Assembly: GCA_964036275.1 (NCBI GenBank)
Contig: OZ038433.1
Span: forward strand, 27,449,485 to 27,513,484
Origin: Litoditis marina
Lineage: Eukaryota; Nematoda; Chromadorea; Rhabditida; Rhabditidae
Direction: 5' to 3'
Length of the DNA: 64,000 bases
Below the pieces are notes generated by a model. It did no database searches and was not told where the DNA came from. It saw nothing but the letters and a program-made list of their open reading frames with translations. Positions 12,501 to 62,109 of the stretch are shown here, in pieces (the stretch's first letter is position 1; every line of letters starts with the position of its first letter). A program made the translations under genes and the position numbers.

Positions 12501-14049
12501 GAGAAAAGAGAGTTTGCATACCTGTCAAAAGCAATTTCATCTATGTTCATCATCTCATTGTTTCTTCTTCATCCAATTTCTTTCTTCATTCCAGAATCTC
12601 TTAATTCTTTGTTTACAGGATATTGACTATTTCTGCATATACCTTATAGTTTATTGAAATCTAAGCTTTTTTCAGCTCCCTTTCTCTTAGTTAACTAGGT
12701 GCCGAGGTCACACGTCACACGATCAATATTCATGTATTTGTGGAAAATATTCTTCAGAACCTTTCGCATAGATTAAGTCTTGATCTACCAAAGTACCATC
12801 CAGGAGGTGAACTACCCTTTAACTTCATGACGTTGAGGATCTTGCCAATGTATAGTATAATATTACATGTAACTTGCATTCTGACTTGTAGACTACACTC
12901 TATGCTACTTGTACTCTGCTCTCATATCATGCACAGCACACGTTTTAAGGTTTGAGTATTCCCGAACTTCATATACACATAACAGCGAATCAAATAAAAA
13001 CAAACACTACTGGTTTTTCTCTGAAGTTGTCGCTGTAACCACAATCTCCATTCAGGATTCTCAACAAGTATTTCCAAAAGAGAAACAGTTCAAAACAAAC
13101 AAGAATTACAACTGTACAATAGTCCCATAAGGTACTTTTTGTCTATAACTCTGCTTATCATGTGCATCGTAATGTTGTAGAAAAAAACGTTCCAAAAAGT
13201 GTATTGTACTGTTGCGCTTGTGTTTTTTTTATATTTTACGTCTTCCCATAGCTTTTATCACATTGCAATATTACTATGCCTATTTGGCCCCGTCACGTTT
13301 TTATGAGATTTGCTTAGCCTCGAGAAAACAATAACAAGAATGTTTACTTTTCTGCCAGTTGCACAAAACATCTGCATGTCTACACTTGCTGTACAGCTCC
13401 TAAGGTAAATTGAATATATTCATGAGTATTTTGTCAGTTCGACATATAGATAGTATTTTAAAGAATACTCACTTACGTGTTCAAAAAAATATTTGCCCGA
13501 GCAAAAAAACAGCGAATTGCGGGAGATGAGTGAAAACTGAAAAAGTTTCGAGAGCTCAATAAGACGTTTTTTTTTTAAATTGAAAACTTGCTCAAATCGT
13601 CAAGTGCTTGGCTACGTGAATGAATGGAGACATTCATTCTACGATCAAATGTGATAGTGAAGTTCACGAATGTGTTTCTCAGTTTTCATTGCTTTCAGTT
13701 CCTATTATCTATATTGAAAACGTAACCCGTAACCGCCAATCAGTTTATCACAGCTTTCAAAGTGGATTTTTCTGCGGGTGACCTGTAACCTTTTCGAAAT
13801 AGTGTGTTTTATTGATATATTTTTTATAACTGGCAGAAACTGCCCTCTCAAGTCAAGGGCAGTCGAGGATGAGATAACCATCTGCCTGTAAACCAGCAGG
13901 TGTAACGATACCCAACAATCTAATTGATTACACTGCCTGTTATAGATTATTTTTGTTCGGTATTTCAACTCAATGCTTGCACGAACCATGGATATTTTTG
14001 CCAAATCGACTCCCAATCCACCTTCCGTTCCAAACTCAGATCAGTATAA

Positions 14050-14525
14050 CATTTTCAAGGATATTTAGTCCGTATATTTCCCTCGCTCTCTCCCTATATT
14101 CTTTCTCGTCTCTCTTTCTCTGTTTTTCCTAAACATCCCAAAGTTCTCTCTTGGACTCGTTGTTTCACTATCAATTTTTGCCAACCCGGTACCGTATCTT
14201 TTTCCCCTTCAGATTGTTTTTACCTCCGTTCCACCAAATTCCGTAGCCCCTACCCGACTTTTACTGTCAATTAAAAATAGCCGTTGGGGAAAATTAGTTT
14301 CCTACATTTCGAAATACGGCAACCGCACAACTATTATTTTGACATTTCTTCTTGATTTTATCATCTCCTGTCTCTTATCAATGCCCTTTTTTTTCCCCGA
14401 GTTTTCTTCGGTTTCTAATTATCTCAACTAATTTTTATTCATTTTGCAGGTTTCCTGTTGCTCATTCACGATAGAAGTACAACTTCTCTGGGTGACTAGT
14501 GTCTTCGTTTTCTTCCTCTGACCTG
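14050..14525 (+). promoter_or_regulatory. upstream region, 3' splice site and 5' UTR of the kinase gene
   Basis: A pyrimidine-rich stretch (about 14080-14160) is followed by a strong TTTTGCAG acceptor ending at 14449. The 76 bases 14450-14525 lead into the ATG at 14526 without any other ATG. In a nematode this acceptor could receive a spliced leader or join an upstream non-coding exon; the sequence alone cannot tell which. Confidence 0.5.
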
Positions 14526-43989
<29,464 letters not shown>

Positions 43990-45373
43990 AAACGGTCCCG
44001 AATGGAATGTGTGTGGTTATGTGTCGACACTGGTTACCAAGTCTATCCTTTTGTGCATAATTTCTACGTGTGAGCGATTGCACACTAATTTATTGATTAA
44101 TATGTTATTATTTTGATGATGATGTTGTCGTATTGATTGATTCTCCATACTCGTGCTTTCCTCTGGTAGTCTCTCCCTCTCCCCATTATGTGGAGTTTTC
44201 TTCCGTTTCTAGGGTCTTCGAAGCTGCTTCGAATTAGCGCCTGATTCCATATTATACTCGAAGGCATGTCACCCCCATTACGCACTTCCTCTGTGAGCGA
44301 AACGACAGTATTCTAGACGATTTTCGGAAAAGTGGACTATTATGTCGTTTTTTCATAGAGTGAGAGCAGTGTTCTTAGAGCTTTGGTTGAGCTCAACTAC
44401 ATTGTATTATTATTATAATTTGGCTGTTTAGTCGGCTGTACATATGAAATTGGAGCAGTTCAGGATGCGCGATAAGTCAGTTTTCCCCCCGCGAATACGC
44501 TAGCCACTGTTGTGCGTTAACAAGAGCGAACCCTTAATAACGTGCTCTTTAGGTGGAAATACTGAGAGACAAACGTAGTAGTTCACACACGTATTTTCAC
44601 GTAAGACAGTGTTGCGGGACGAGTTGTTTTCTTCTTATTTTGACTATTTAGTGATAGATTAGGCAATGTAGAAGGACCGCCGTGCCACTGCAAGGGGCGT
44701 TTGGCGGTTCTTCTTTATCCGGGATCAATCCACCCCCCCCCCCTCTTTCATTCAATCATCTCAACTCATGACTTTTCTCTGTTTGTATAGTCTTGATTTT
44801 CGTGCTACTTTTCATTTTGTATCGAATGTTGAATTGACTCCATTAATACGGTAATTATCAATTTACTATATCTTCTCTTTGCTGTCCTAGTACTTTCTCG
44901 GATTTGTGAACATAATTAAATAAAGGTTGAGCCCTAAAATCTTCTTTTTTGGTACATTGAATATAAAAGCTAATATGATAATTTCTAGAATGATTTTCAG
45001 AGTAAACGATTTATTTTGAGCCATTCAGGAACAATCACAAATGTGCAAAGTATCACAAATCGCTCTCTATCAACCTCAAACCTCAAGACAAACACTGCAA
45101 TTTTACCATTACTTATTTGTTGAACGGAACGTTATAGTCTCACAGTTTACCAACAAAGACAGTGAATTACCCATACTAACCCACAAAAACCACGTATAAC
45201 GAGAACGGAAACCTAGAAACCCCTGCTCATATTAGTATAAGTGAGTTGGGGATGTTCATGCTTGATAGTCCACGCCTAAACGGTTCCAGCTAAAAGTGAT
45301 GCTTTCCTGTACAAGCCTAATTTTTTTGAGCCAAATCGTCAACCACTCCTCCTTCATGGCGAGAATATCGCGA
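43990..45373. other. convergent 3' region between kinase and Amt genes
   Basis: No gene is seen. A plus-strand AATAAA at 44919-44924 could end the kinase transcript (3' UTR of about 950 bases). A minus-strand AATAAA (TTTATT at 45010-45015) could end the Amt transcript about 360 bases after its stop. The two transcripts would end within about 100 bases of each other. An 11-C run lies at 44733-44743. Confidence 0.55.
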
Positions 45374-53585
<8,212 letters not shown>

Positions 53586-54975
53586 TCTTGCTGGTTCTCC
53601 CGAAACAACAAACTCGCTTTGCTACAAAGAGGAGAAAGAAGTGGAAACCAATTTACCGGGGCGAAATATTTATATAGCCGGTTTTTTGTAACTATTTTTC
53701 ACAGGTGAAGTAGGTAAACCCGAAATTCGCACTTCACAAGTCATAACTGAACGCAGAGCTAGTGAAAACAAAGAATGACATATAGTTATGGTGAATATAG
53801 TGAAAGAATATTTCGCAAATTGTAAAATGTAATCGTAATCGGCTAACTATAATAATGGACGTCTCGTTTATGAAAAACCGAATCGGAGTTCGTGAAATTG
53901 ACGTAATGAATATAGCAACAGGTTCGACAATCATGGTTCGAGCACACGTGAGTCCCTTTCGTCCAGTTAGTAATGAATAATGGATAACTGTTCAATTAGG
54001 TGGAAAGATGTTCAATATTGGTCATACAATTGAAACACCCAACCTAATAATTTTAAATATGGTTGAAAGTAGAAAGTGGAAAAAGGTTTTGTGATAAATG
54101 GTTCGAACTTGCTGTGACCGGGCTCTATCATTCTGAAATGTTACTAAACAAAACAAACCAGAATGAAACTTATGCTCTAGTATCGAATGCATTTACTCTG
54201 GGGGTTGATGTGACGTCGGTCTCATTTTTACATACTACTAGTGAAACCCATAGTCACTTGAAACTGAAACGTGTTAAATGTTATTACATGCGATGCTAAC
54301 GTAGGTTTTCAGGTGTAAATTTACGTTTTTCGTCATTGCACCAGTAAACGAACAAAAAATTGAAACTATCCTGCTAAGTGAAAACTAAATTTATGGCCAT
54401 CGCGAACCGGCGGTTTATTCAATTTCGTTTCTATGGTAACGAACAGAGTTAGAAAGGAGATTAAGTGTGCAATATGGTGCTAGACGAGAAGAAAACTTCT
54501 GTTTCGAGAAATGATTCACAAAATTTATTTTGTTTCCCTGCAAGACCCATTTTGCTTCTGAACAGCGAAATCGATGCGCTAGCAATTACATCTGTAGGAT
54601 ATGTAGTTGTTGAATTGTTTCGGAACGGTTATCCTTATCACATGTATCCAGACTTTTCTTATAATGTCCATATTGTTCATATTAGAATAAAAAATTCGAA
54701 CAGTCTGTGTGTTGACTTGAGAAAAAAACGTTATTCGAGTGTTCAACCGCGAACGGTTGGTAATCGATAACTCGATTACTCGAACTCAAAACTTTGAACT
54801 CGATTAACCACTCTGTGTCTTTTGAATGACACGCTAGTCTGCGAGGTCTTGTCACAAATTATAAGTACAAAACAAGATTGTAATATTTATTACACGTGTC
54901 AATTCTTGAAATCCCACGGATGAAAGTGGTTATCGATTGCAAAAACGGGGCAGTTGAGGCCTCCTTTTTGCCATT

Positions 54976-57900
54976 TCAATGTGTTCGACCGAGATGCGAC
55001 CTGGGAAAAGGTGTTAAAACGAAGATATTATGATAATCAGTAAAAATATAGCTAACAACTGAATAGAACCCTTGTAAGCAAACACAGTTTATCAATATTT
55101 CGGAGGTTGACGGTATCACCGTGGAATCATTTGCGCCATGACGGTAGCAAAACTAGAGAGCGTAAACGTCTCACTTCCACTTTCTCATCAAAGCTTCAAC
55201 TGGTATGCCCATTCTATATTTTTCACGAATCCATGAGCACTACTGAGGCTGATAATTCGTTGCAATGTGTACTCGACAAATTAACGAGACGTCATACCTG
55301 ATTATCGCGTAGTGGCTCCAAACTGTTGGATCCAAACCACGGAAGCAGAGTCTTATACTCGAAAAGAAGAACAATTAGTACGTCGAAAATAACACGTACA
55401 CACCTGGAACATAGACAAGATCCGACACTAGGAATAGTGAGACTTTTAAAAGCAAAGTTCTATTTGTTGGAAAAGATTGCAGTTTTACCATTATTCAACA
55501 CAAACTTATACAACATTCTCTCTCGACACGACAAGTGGTTGATGTATTTTATCGATTGCTTTGATTCATTCACATTTATATGCACGCACAGAGTGCAGTA
55601 AAGATAAACACGTGACAGAAAATTATGAAGGAGCACTATTCACTCGGAGCGAACCCACTCTTCTTGACCTTCGTCTGAGAGAGAAAGCATGTTTACTTCT
55701 CTTGAGACTAGTTACCATGATCGTATGAAATTCTCCACATGATACTCACCAAAGTAAAACCGCACCTCCTGCTATCAGCTCGAGGCGAATAACCGCGTCA
55801 ATATACTGAAAAAAATTCCTTCGGAAAAATATGGGTTTTTACACAAATTGTAATTTTGTTTACTCTCGTCCATAAAGGGTTTGGGTGGTGACAAGATCAG
55901 TAAGTAATATTGACTCGCCCCATTTGACTAAAGACCATACACCAGAAATAGAGTTTTACCGTTTGACCATCATTTTTGATGGAGGTTTTGAATTCCACGT
56001 AGCGTTGAACTCATTAAAATTTGGAATCTCTCTCCAGATTCGGTTGAGTGGGCAAAATCTGAGGTACTTTGCTGAACTCGAGTTGGTCACGAATGTTTAC
56101 TGAAACGCTCGCTCTTTGGAATCGGACCACGCGTGCAAACAACAAACATCTTCATTTAAAATTTGGCGGTGAAGTTCTGTTGAAAATTTGAAGTTCACGA
56201 GTTATTAGTAAAACACATTATGTGACTCAAGCTTAATTTTGATTTGAGGCGGCTATCTTTCAAAGCATCCTTACTCGGTAGAGAAAAACACCGCATGGGC
56301 ATGCTTTGAAAAGAGCGAATTCTATATGAGTGATCATTCTGTCAAACATTTGCCAGCCAACTGGCCAGCCACTTTTTTTAGCGACCTCGACTAGAAAGAG
56401 TGCAGGTGACGCATAATGTCTCAGCCTATTTGCCACATCATTGACCCGCATGATCTTTTGCTTTTGTAGCTGGAAAACGACAGGCGATTGACTAATCGTT
56501 CTGATCTGACTAACCTCCGCCACTTGGCAGTCTTCCTTCATATTTTCTCGTAGCACGTTGTACTGGCGCGCGTTTCTCAGAATGAAACCCGCGCCAATGA
56601 CAATCAATGTGGAAATAAGAACAAAAAGAGCAATGTGCCCCCCGTAGCCAAGGAATTTTCTCAGCTTCTTTTTCGTGACTTCCGGTTCGTTGTGCATTCT
56701 GATAAAGCAAACGTTACATTACAAAAGTACAAAAGCGGGAATTCCATGCAGGGTTGTTGATTTATGAGAATTTAAATAATTAAAAACAAGAGTTTTTCTA
56801 GTTCGGTATGTGCCCAACGCGTGAACCTCACAGAAATTCGAAGGTGACACCAAACATGCGCAGTAAGAGGTTAATAGCTAAGCTATATAAATGAAATAAA
56901 CCAAGATAATAATAAATGCAAAATATCAATGAATGAATGAGCTAAAATCAATGTATAATATATAAAACTTATAGTGGTGATTGACTTTAAGAGTTCATCG
57001 TTTGTGCCTCTGCACCATACGGTATAAATGGTGTTTTCAGAAACTAACCGTTCACTGGTAGCTGTGGTGCGTAGTTTGACCAAAACTGCTACATAAACAA
57101 CTACGACAAAGACGATCAGAAAGGATATCAGAGAAATTAGAAAAATCAGAAGCGGTTTCTGACATCCGTTGTATGAGCACACTGAAAAATAGACAGGGTT
57201 TCTGGGGTATTTCACGTATGCTAACGGAGTTCGGCACAAGCTTGAAGTGATTATTGGACATTACAATTGCAAATTTTGAAAACTATTGAATTCACACTGG
57301 CCGGCAAATTAGGTGAGAAAGTTTGTATTATGTATAATGAGAAAAAAGCTCATATTCCATAAGTCATTTCTATTCTGCCATGAGGGTTCTCAATTTCATG
57401 GTGCAACGATTGGTGTTGCACCTTCTTTTCTCTACGCTATATTTGTAGTTTGATTTCCCAGCACCGATTCGGTTCTAATTGGCCCACTGTGCGGTGCAAC
57501 TGTCCTGCACATCCAACTTACAACTCCCTATATATTACACTTTCCTGTTCAGACTCCTTAAAATGAAAGTTTCACATGCTCATGCTAATTACCGTGAGAG
57601 TAAAAATTAGGGTCTGATTATATGAACGTCCCATTCCAAACCCAGAGCGCAGGCAACGACGGACGTAGTTTTTTTGTCAAGAAAGTTTCATAATGGGACA
57701 CTGGAGTGGGGGATTGGGATAAAAAACGAGTTATTGAGGCATTGGAATAGGACATTGGGACCTTTAGTGAATCAGACCATTTAGACAAAATTTACCGTTG
57801 TCCTTAGTTTCATTCAGTATCACGGTAGTTAAAGGCGAGTAGGAAGCTGTATACAGTATGCTAATGATCCATCCAGTGGCCACAACTGAGCAAACACGTC

Positions 57901-58713
57901 GAACGGAGCAGATTGATTGGAAACCATAAGGGCGAGTGACGCTGATCTGGAATCAGAGGAAAACTGAAGTAGATATGTGAGAGAAATGATAAAAATAAGG
58001 AAAGAGAGAGAGATAGATAAAGATAGAGAGAGAGAGGAGAGAAAGAGAAAGAAAGAACACAAGTTACCTGTCTCAGCAGAATGATCCATATGTGAGAGAG
58101 GCTCAACTGCAGAAACGCGAACGTGGCGACAAATAGAAAGAGAGCGAGTACCGCGTGCGACGCGGAGGTGTGCGTCGCGAATAGAGAACAGGCGGCGATC
58201 AGGACACAGCAGAAAATATCGGAAACCGTACGACTGACCACGACTCTGAACAAAATATTATTTGACATTCATTAGAATATAATAAAATCGCGTTAGTATA
58301 CACAGTTATTCACCGATTAATGTTTATTCGTGGGTCTGTATTTACTGTATAGTTATCGTTTTGTACCACGTTAATGGTTTGTTAACAATTCGACAGAGAA
58401 GATCTTACAAATGAGATGAGCTTGATTAAAATTTTCGTTCAGTGAAAACCCATTTTCAGTCTGTTCATCAGGAAAATTGTTTCAATCACGGTTATTTGTA
58501 ACTACTCGACCTACTTACAAACTTTATAAGAGAAATGATTCTACCGCTCACTGTAAGATCGGTGAAATGAAGTATAAGTGAAACGTACATGTACTTTCTG
58601 GAGGGAACTCTCCTTCGAACCAACGCGAAGCCGATGAAAACCAGAAGAACAATACAGAATACGGCCGCCGTGATCGAGAACGCCGGGGCCATGTGTAACA
58701 GAGTGGCGGTGGA
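54976..58713 (-). CDS. rhodopsin-like seven-transmembrane receptor
   Basis: Exons 5' to 3': 58713-58589, 58245-58068, 57946-57796, 57181-57049, 56698-56515, then less certain 56469-56386, 55805-55750 and 55000-54976. The first five join with matching phases. TM1 contains FCIVLLVFIGFALVRRR, TM2 SRTVSDIFCCVLIAACS, TM3 ends SHIWIILLRQ, then ISVTRPYGFQS leads to TM4. TM5 is IFLISLISFLIVFVVVVYVA and TM6 IALFVLISTLIVIGAGF; TM7 may be VIRLELIAGGAVLLW. The Arg-x-IxVTRP layout after TM3 is typical of class A receptors, but DRY is replaced by LRQ. The family is probably an orphan or chemoreceptor-like nematode receptor; the ligand is unknown. In phase 2 the last exon ends SHLGRTH; another frame stays open 33 codons to 54899, with AATAAA (minus) at 54886-54891. 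The 3' end is therefore unsettled. Confidence 0.75.
57611..57778. mobile_element. 168-bp MITE with GGTCTGATT ends
   Basis: Left GGTCTGATTATATGAACGTC and right TTTAGTGAATCAGACC are inverse with mismatches over about 24 bases (GGTCTGATT..., then a GTCCCA/TGGGAC pair). It lies in the receptor intron between exons ending at 57796 and starting at 57181. Confidence 0.65.
57975..58055 (+). repeat. (GA)n-rich tract in receptor intron
   Basis: About 80 bases of AGAG with interruptions, inside the intron 57947-58067. On the coding strand it forms the CT-rich tract before the acceptor of the ISVTRP exon. Confidence 0.85.
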
Positions 58714-59192
58714 CTGGAAAGGGGTATTTGCGCCAAAAACATAACATTATGAGGTCGATATCATTTTATCTAAACTCAATAACTTGAGGTTATTTATTTG
58801 AACATAATATATTGTGTCACTGCGACGTTTTGAACGTATATATATAACTATAACATTCGATAACTTGACTTCTGTAGATAGTATAGACCAACTTTCATGC
58901 CGTACCTCATCAATTCTCTTGCACATTCACTTCATTTGAATCAAAAGTTTTTTTTTTCAATTGTCTACTGAATCGAATGTAGACTGCCCCCACGGCCTAT
59001 ATGCTTGTTTTTGGAGAAGAAATGAAATGAAACTATATACACAATGTGTTTTAGATTGTGTGGTGTATAATGGAGGTGTAGATCCCAATTTCAATGTTTA
59101 TGTAAAATTACTGAAATAATCCAAGAACAGTCCTCCAATGTCACTCATTCTGCTGTGTTTCTTGCCTCATTCATGCTCCTTTTCCGTTCCAC

Positions 59193-59261
59193 CGCACTTT
59201 CCAGATTTGTCGAATCGAAATTCAGTGCACATCCGTGTGCAAGATCCGCGAACTCTTCCAT
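59193..59261 (-). CDS. candidate first coding exon of the receptor
   Basis: ATG at 59261 opens MEEFADLAHGCALN and continues to a possible phase-0 GT donor after 59193, or to a GC donor after 59166. Either would join the phase-0 acceptor at 58713. A TTCCAAG acceptor lies 26 bases upstream of the ATG. The same DNA also has good plus-strand splice signals (acceptor TTTCCAG ending 59213, donor GTAACT after 59299) around a 31-codon frame, so the assignment is uncertain. Confidence 0.35.
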
Positions 59262-59434
59262 CACATAATTGGGAAAATCTCACTACTTGGAAATGAGGTA
59301 ACTGGATTTTCCGTTGGATACAAAATGACACTTCAATTGTGTAATTGTAAGTTCAATTGATGTTTGCATGCCTTATCTAATGAATTCGTAGAAAGTAACA
59401 GCATTTATAAATGTGGTCTGACAGAAACCGAATA

Positions 59435-59603
59435 TCGTGCCTTGCGCTCCACGGTGAATTCCGTCGCTCCATTGCAAATGCGCTACAAAAACAAATTTAT
59501 TGATATTTTGTATATCATTTAATCACAAATCATTAGCGGAGATTCGAAAATTTCCATGTTGGGGCGCATTTGCGTTGAATTAACCATAGAGCGCAAGATA
59601 CGA
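59435..59603. mobile_element. 169-bp MITE with CTTGCGCTC ends
   Basis: TCGTGCCTTGCGCTCCACGG at the left is the imperfect inverse of the right end ATAGAGCGCAAGATACGA. The pairing continues into GGTGAATTC / GAATTAACC. The interior is AT-rich and non-coding. Confidence 0.65.
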
Positions 59604-60370
59604 GATTTGGTTCCCGTCCGGCCATGTTTAACTTGTTTATGAATCTGAATAATTTTATAAAGGTTGTTCAGGAGAAACACCGCTGACGCGAATTGTAAAT
59701 AAAAACGTTGATACAGAGAACCTTATTTATTGATTAATAGTGTTTTATTCGTATGTTTCGAATACGAATTATAATTCAATCAAATCTACAGACTGAGGTG
59801 AAGGACAGTTAATGGGTTTTAGTAGAAAATAAGAGTGAGATCGTACGAGTCGTGAGGTAAGTGTATTCCCGATTTGTTGGTCATTTCGAGAGGGAAACTG
59901 AGAGTCAAAAGATAAACATGGCGCCGGGCGGTGCGGGTCAGAGAGACGCGCAACAAGGAAGAGAGACCACAAAAAGTATAGCGAGCATACCTCAAGCCCG
60001 TAGACAATATACGGACAGAGCCATTTCGAAAAATATGTAAGCACAATGTAACACGGGGCTTGCTTTTTGAAAGTAAGCCTAAGATTCCCGGTTTGTGTTA
60101 CTTTGTAGTTATACTCTGAAACTTAAAGTCGAGAAGGTTCCAGACAGCCTCCAAATCAGGAAACGATAAACTTCTAATATGCTCAGAAGAATCAGAAACC
60201 ACGGTGCATTCAAATATAACACGTTACTCCTCATGGATTTCTCTGGTTTCTCAGATGAAAAAAGAAATCAGCATCAATCACAATTATTTATTGAAGCTGT
60301 CAAGCATAAGTAAATGAACATGTATTCTCTACTTTGTATTTATTTGAGCCATCTATCTCGCTGTACACCA

Positions 60371-61370
60371 CTAAGGAGAGGCGTTACTCAAGGCATAGAG
60401 TAATTTCCCAGCTTGTCGAGTGAAGAGAACGCTCCACTGAATAGTCTGAAAAATAGTAAACCAAATGACGTAAAGAATGATTCATCATAAAAAGAGGGGG
60501 GGGGGGCGCCACGGAGTGATTTTCGCCTAACTTTATCAATCACAAAAAACCTAAATACTATTTGAACATTCCCGACTTTATGAAAAAAAAATGTTTCAAA
60601 AACTATTAACTATTTCAAATCAAAACTACCCTGAGAAGTATCTTGAAACCTATTTGAGAGGTTGTAACAATATTACGGTGGGTCTCCCGTACCTCAAAAT
60701 CCCGTGGGGAATTTTCTTATACTTGGCTGCAGCGCGCTCACAGTCAAACAGCGTGTGAATCAGAGAGACGTAGAGAGAAATACCCTCTGGCTAGTAAAGA
60801 ATGTTTGTTTTCTGATTGCAGCAAGTATTCGTGTGGGATTCATGAGAGCCATATTTCTTGTAGGTAACATACCTGTTTCTAAACATTTCGTTCCACCTCA
60901 TGTAAAGAGTTGGCAGATCGAGTGGTTGATTCGAATTCTTCTCCTGAACGGTAGTATACGTGACAATACATCAATATTCGTGTTAAGACTAGATGTCTTG
61001 GGTAAGGAAAATTTCTGCTTTCGTTCCTGGGGTTGAATACCCCCAACCCCCCCCCCCCCCCTCTCCTCAATGCAGAGTTCGAACAACACGTTCTCTATCA
61101 TCATGATATCTCACGATGGAAAACTGAAAAACTAGCAGTTGTTTTGTTAACGTTGTCGACTAGAATTAAAACAATAATTTCAAGAGTTGCTATTCCAAAA
61201 CTCTGTTATTTTCTAAGGAGCCGTGAAAAGACAGAACAATAACTATCAGTTCACATGCTGATACGTATATTGTGGGTCCTATATGAATCGGTGTTTAAAC
61301 TCCTCACCATCATTTCTGGTGATGCCTCCTCAAAGACAAAACCGTTCAACTCTACTTCGGTCATATTGTA
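60371..61370 (-). CDS. 3' end of an unrecognised gene (candidate, two exons)
   Basis: Exon 61370-61308 (acceptor CAACCACAG, donor GTGAGG) encodes YNMTEVELNGF...SPEMM in phase 0. Exon 60445-60371 (acceptor TTTTTCAG) encodes TIQWSVLFTRQAGKLLYALS and then NASP before a TAG stop. The phases match and both frames look protein-like. Upstream, a minus-strand frame ending ...IEPFGYEQK at a GTAAGA donor (61914) is also in phase 0 and could precede them; its own 5' boundary is unclear. I do not recognise the family and the gene could continue past 62.1 kb. Confidence 0.4.
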
Positions 61371-61515
61371 CTGTGGTTGAAGAGTTTTTGTGTGCCACAC
61401 CATCAGTTCACGGTCCACATGAAACAGTATAGTTTTTGATTAAACAAACACGGTGGTATACTGTATATCTCACATTGTGCTGTGTAAGAACAGATGTGTA
61501 CGATTTGTCGACAAC

Positions 61516-61590
61516 GCTGCCAGCGGTTAGCGTCCGCGCCATTCGTTATTTTAAGCGGGGTTGGTTCGAGTCTCACAGGAGGTGTGTTAT
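61516..61590 (+). repeat. tRNA-like sequence, second copy
   Basis: AGCGGTTAGCG (A-box-like) and GGTTCGAGTCTC (B-box-like) stand at tRNA spacing, but the acceptor arms do not pair. It is similar in design to 53006-53078, and the downstream sequences differ. Likely a tRNA-derived repeat or pseudogene. Confidence 0.4.
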
Positions 61591-62109
61591 GGCAAAAAAT
61601 GCTGCGGATCTGTTAATTTAGTCGTGAACTTGATTTACCTTAGGCATAAGATGTTTTTACATTCAAAAAAACTTGGGAATAAGAATATGTTTCAGAGCAG
61701 TTGATTCGAATGAGTGGCTGACGTATAGTTTAGGCTCAATACACCGCATACTAACTAAAATGGGAACAAACAACAAACCTAGCGCCATACGTCAGAAGAC
61801 ACCTTGAGGACTTCACCGGAGAAAGCGAATCGTACAGCTCATTGCAAAATTTGAAGTTTGATCAGTTGACTAGGTTCATCTAAAAAACATTGATTTTGTT
61901 CTCACTCTCTTACCTTTTGCTCGTAACCAAATGGTTCAATGTCTGCTCTAGAGAGGCCCAAATCATCGAGCAGACACGTTTCTGGAGCACCAAAACCTCG
62001 CTCACAGGAAGTTCCAAAAACTGCCGTCGAACTAGAAAAAAGTGTCGTCGTAGAGTCATCACTGAGTACAACACAATGAACTGGATATTGAATTTCATAA
62101 GTCACGGGA

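Larger units (their letters stand above)
4456..14449. other. large gene-poor interval upstream of the kinase gene
   Basis: I find no exon chain supported by splice sites and protein similarity. The interval holds CT-rich tracts (about 6120-6360, 9750-10110 and 14080-14160), a GA tract (12400-12500), a 29-G tract (8227-8255), one palindromic MITE (10376-10477) and a dispersed repeat (9389-9526). The many short open frames look like chance frames or low-complexity translations. Confidence 0.5.

Noticed and set aside
12244..12657. 137-codon frame with Arg-Glu repeats
   Set aside because: It is open only because of the GA tract; there is no splice or family support.
13705..14016. 103-codon minus-strand frame
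   Set aside because: No domain, no splice support, and a region with inverted CCCGTAACC motifs; probably chance.
55885..56103. 72-codon plus-strand frame between receptor exons
   Set aside because: It lies within a receptor intron on the other strand, with no splice or family support.
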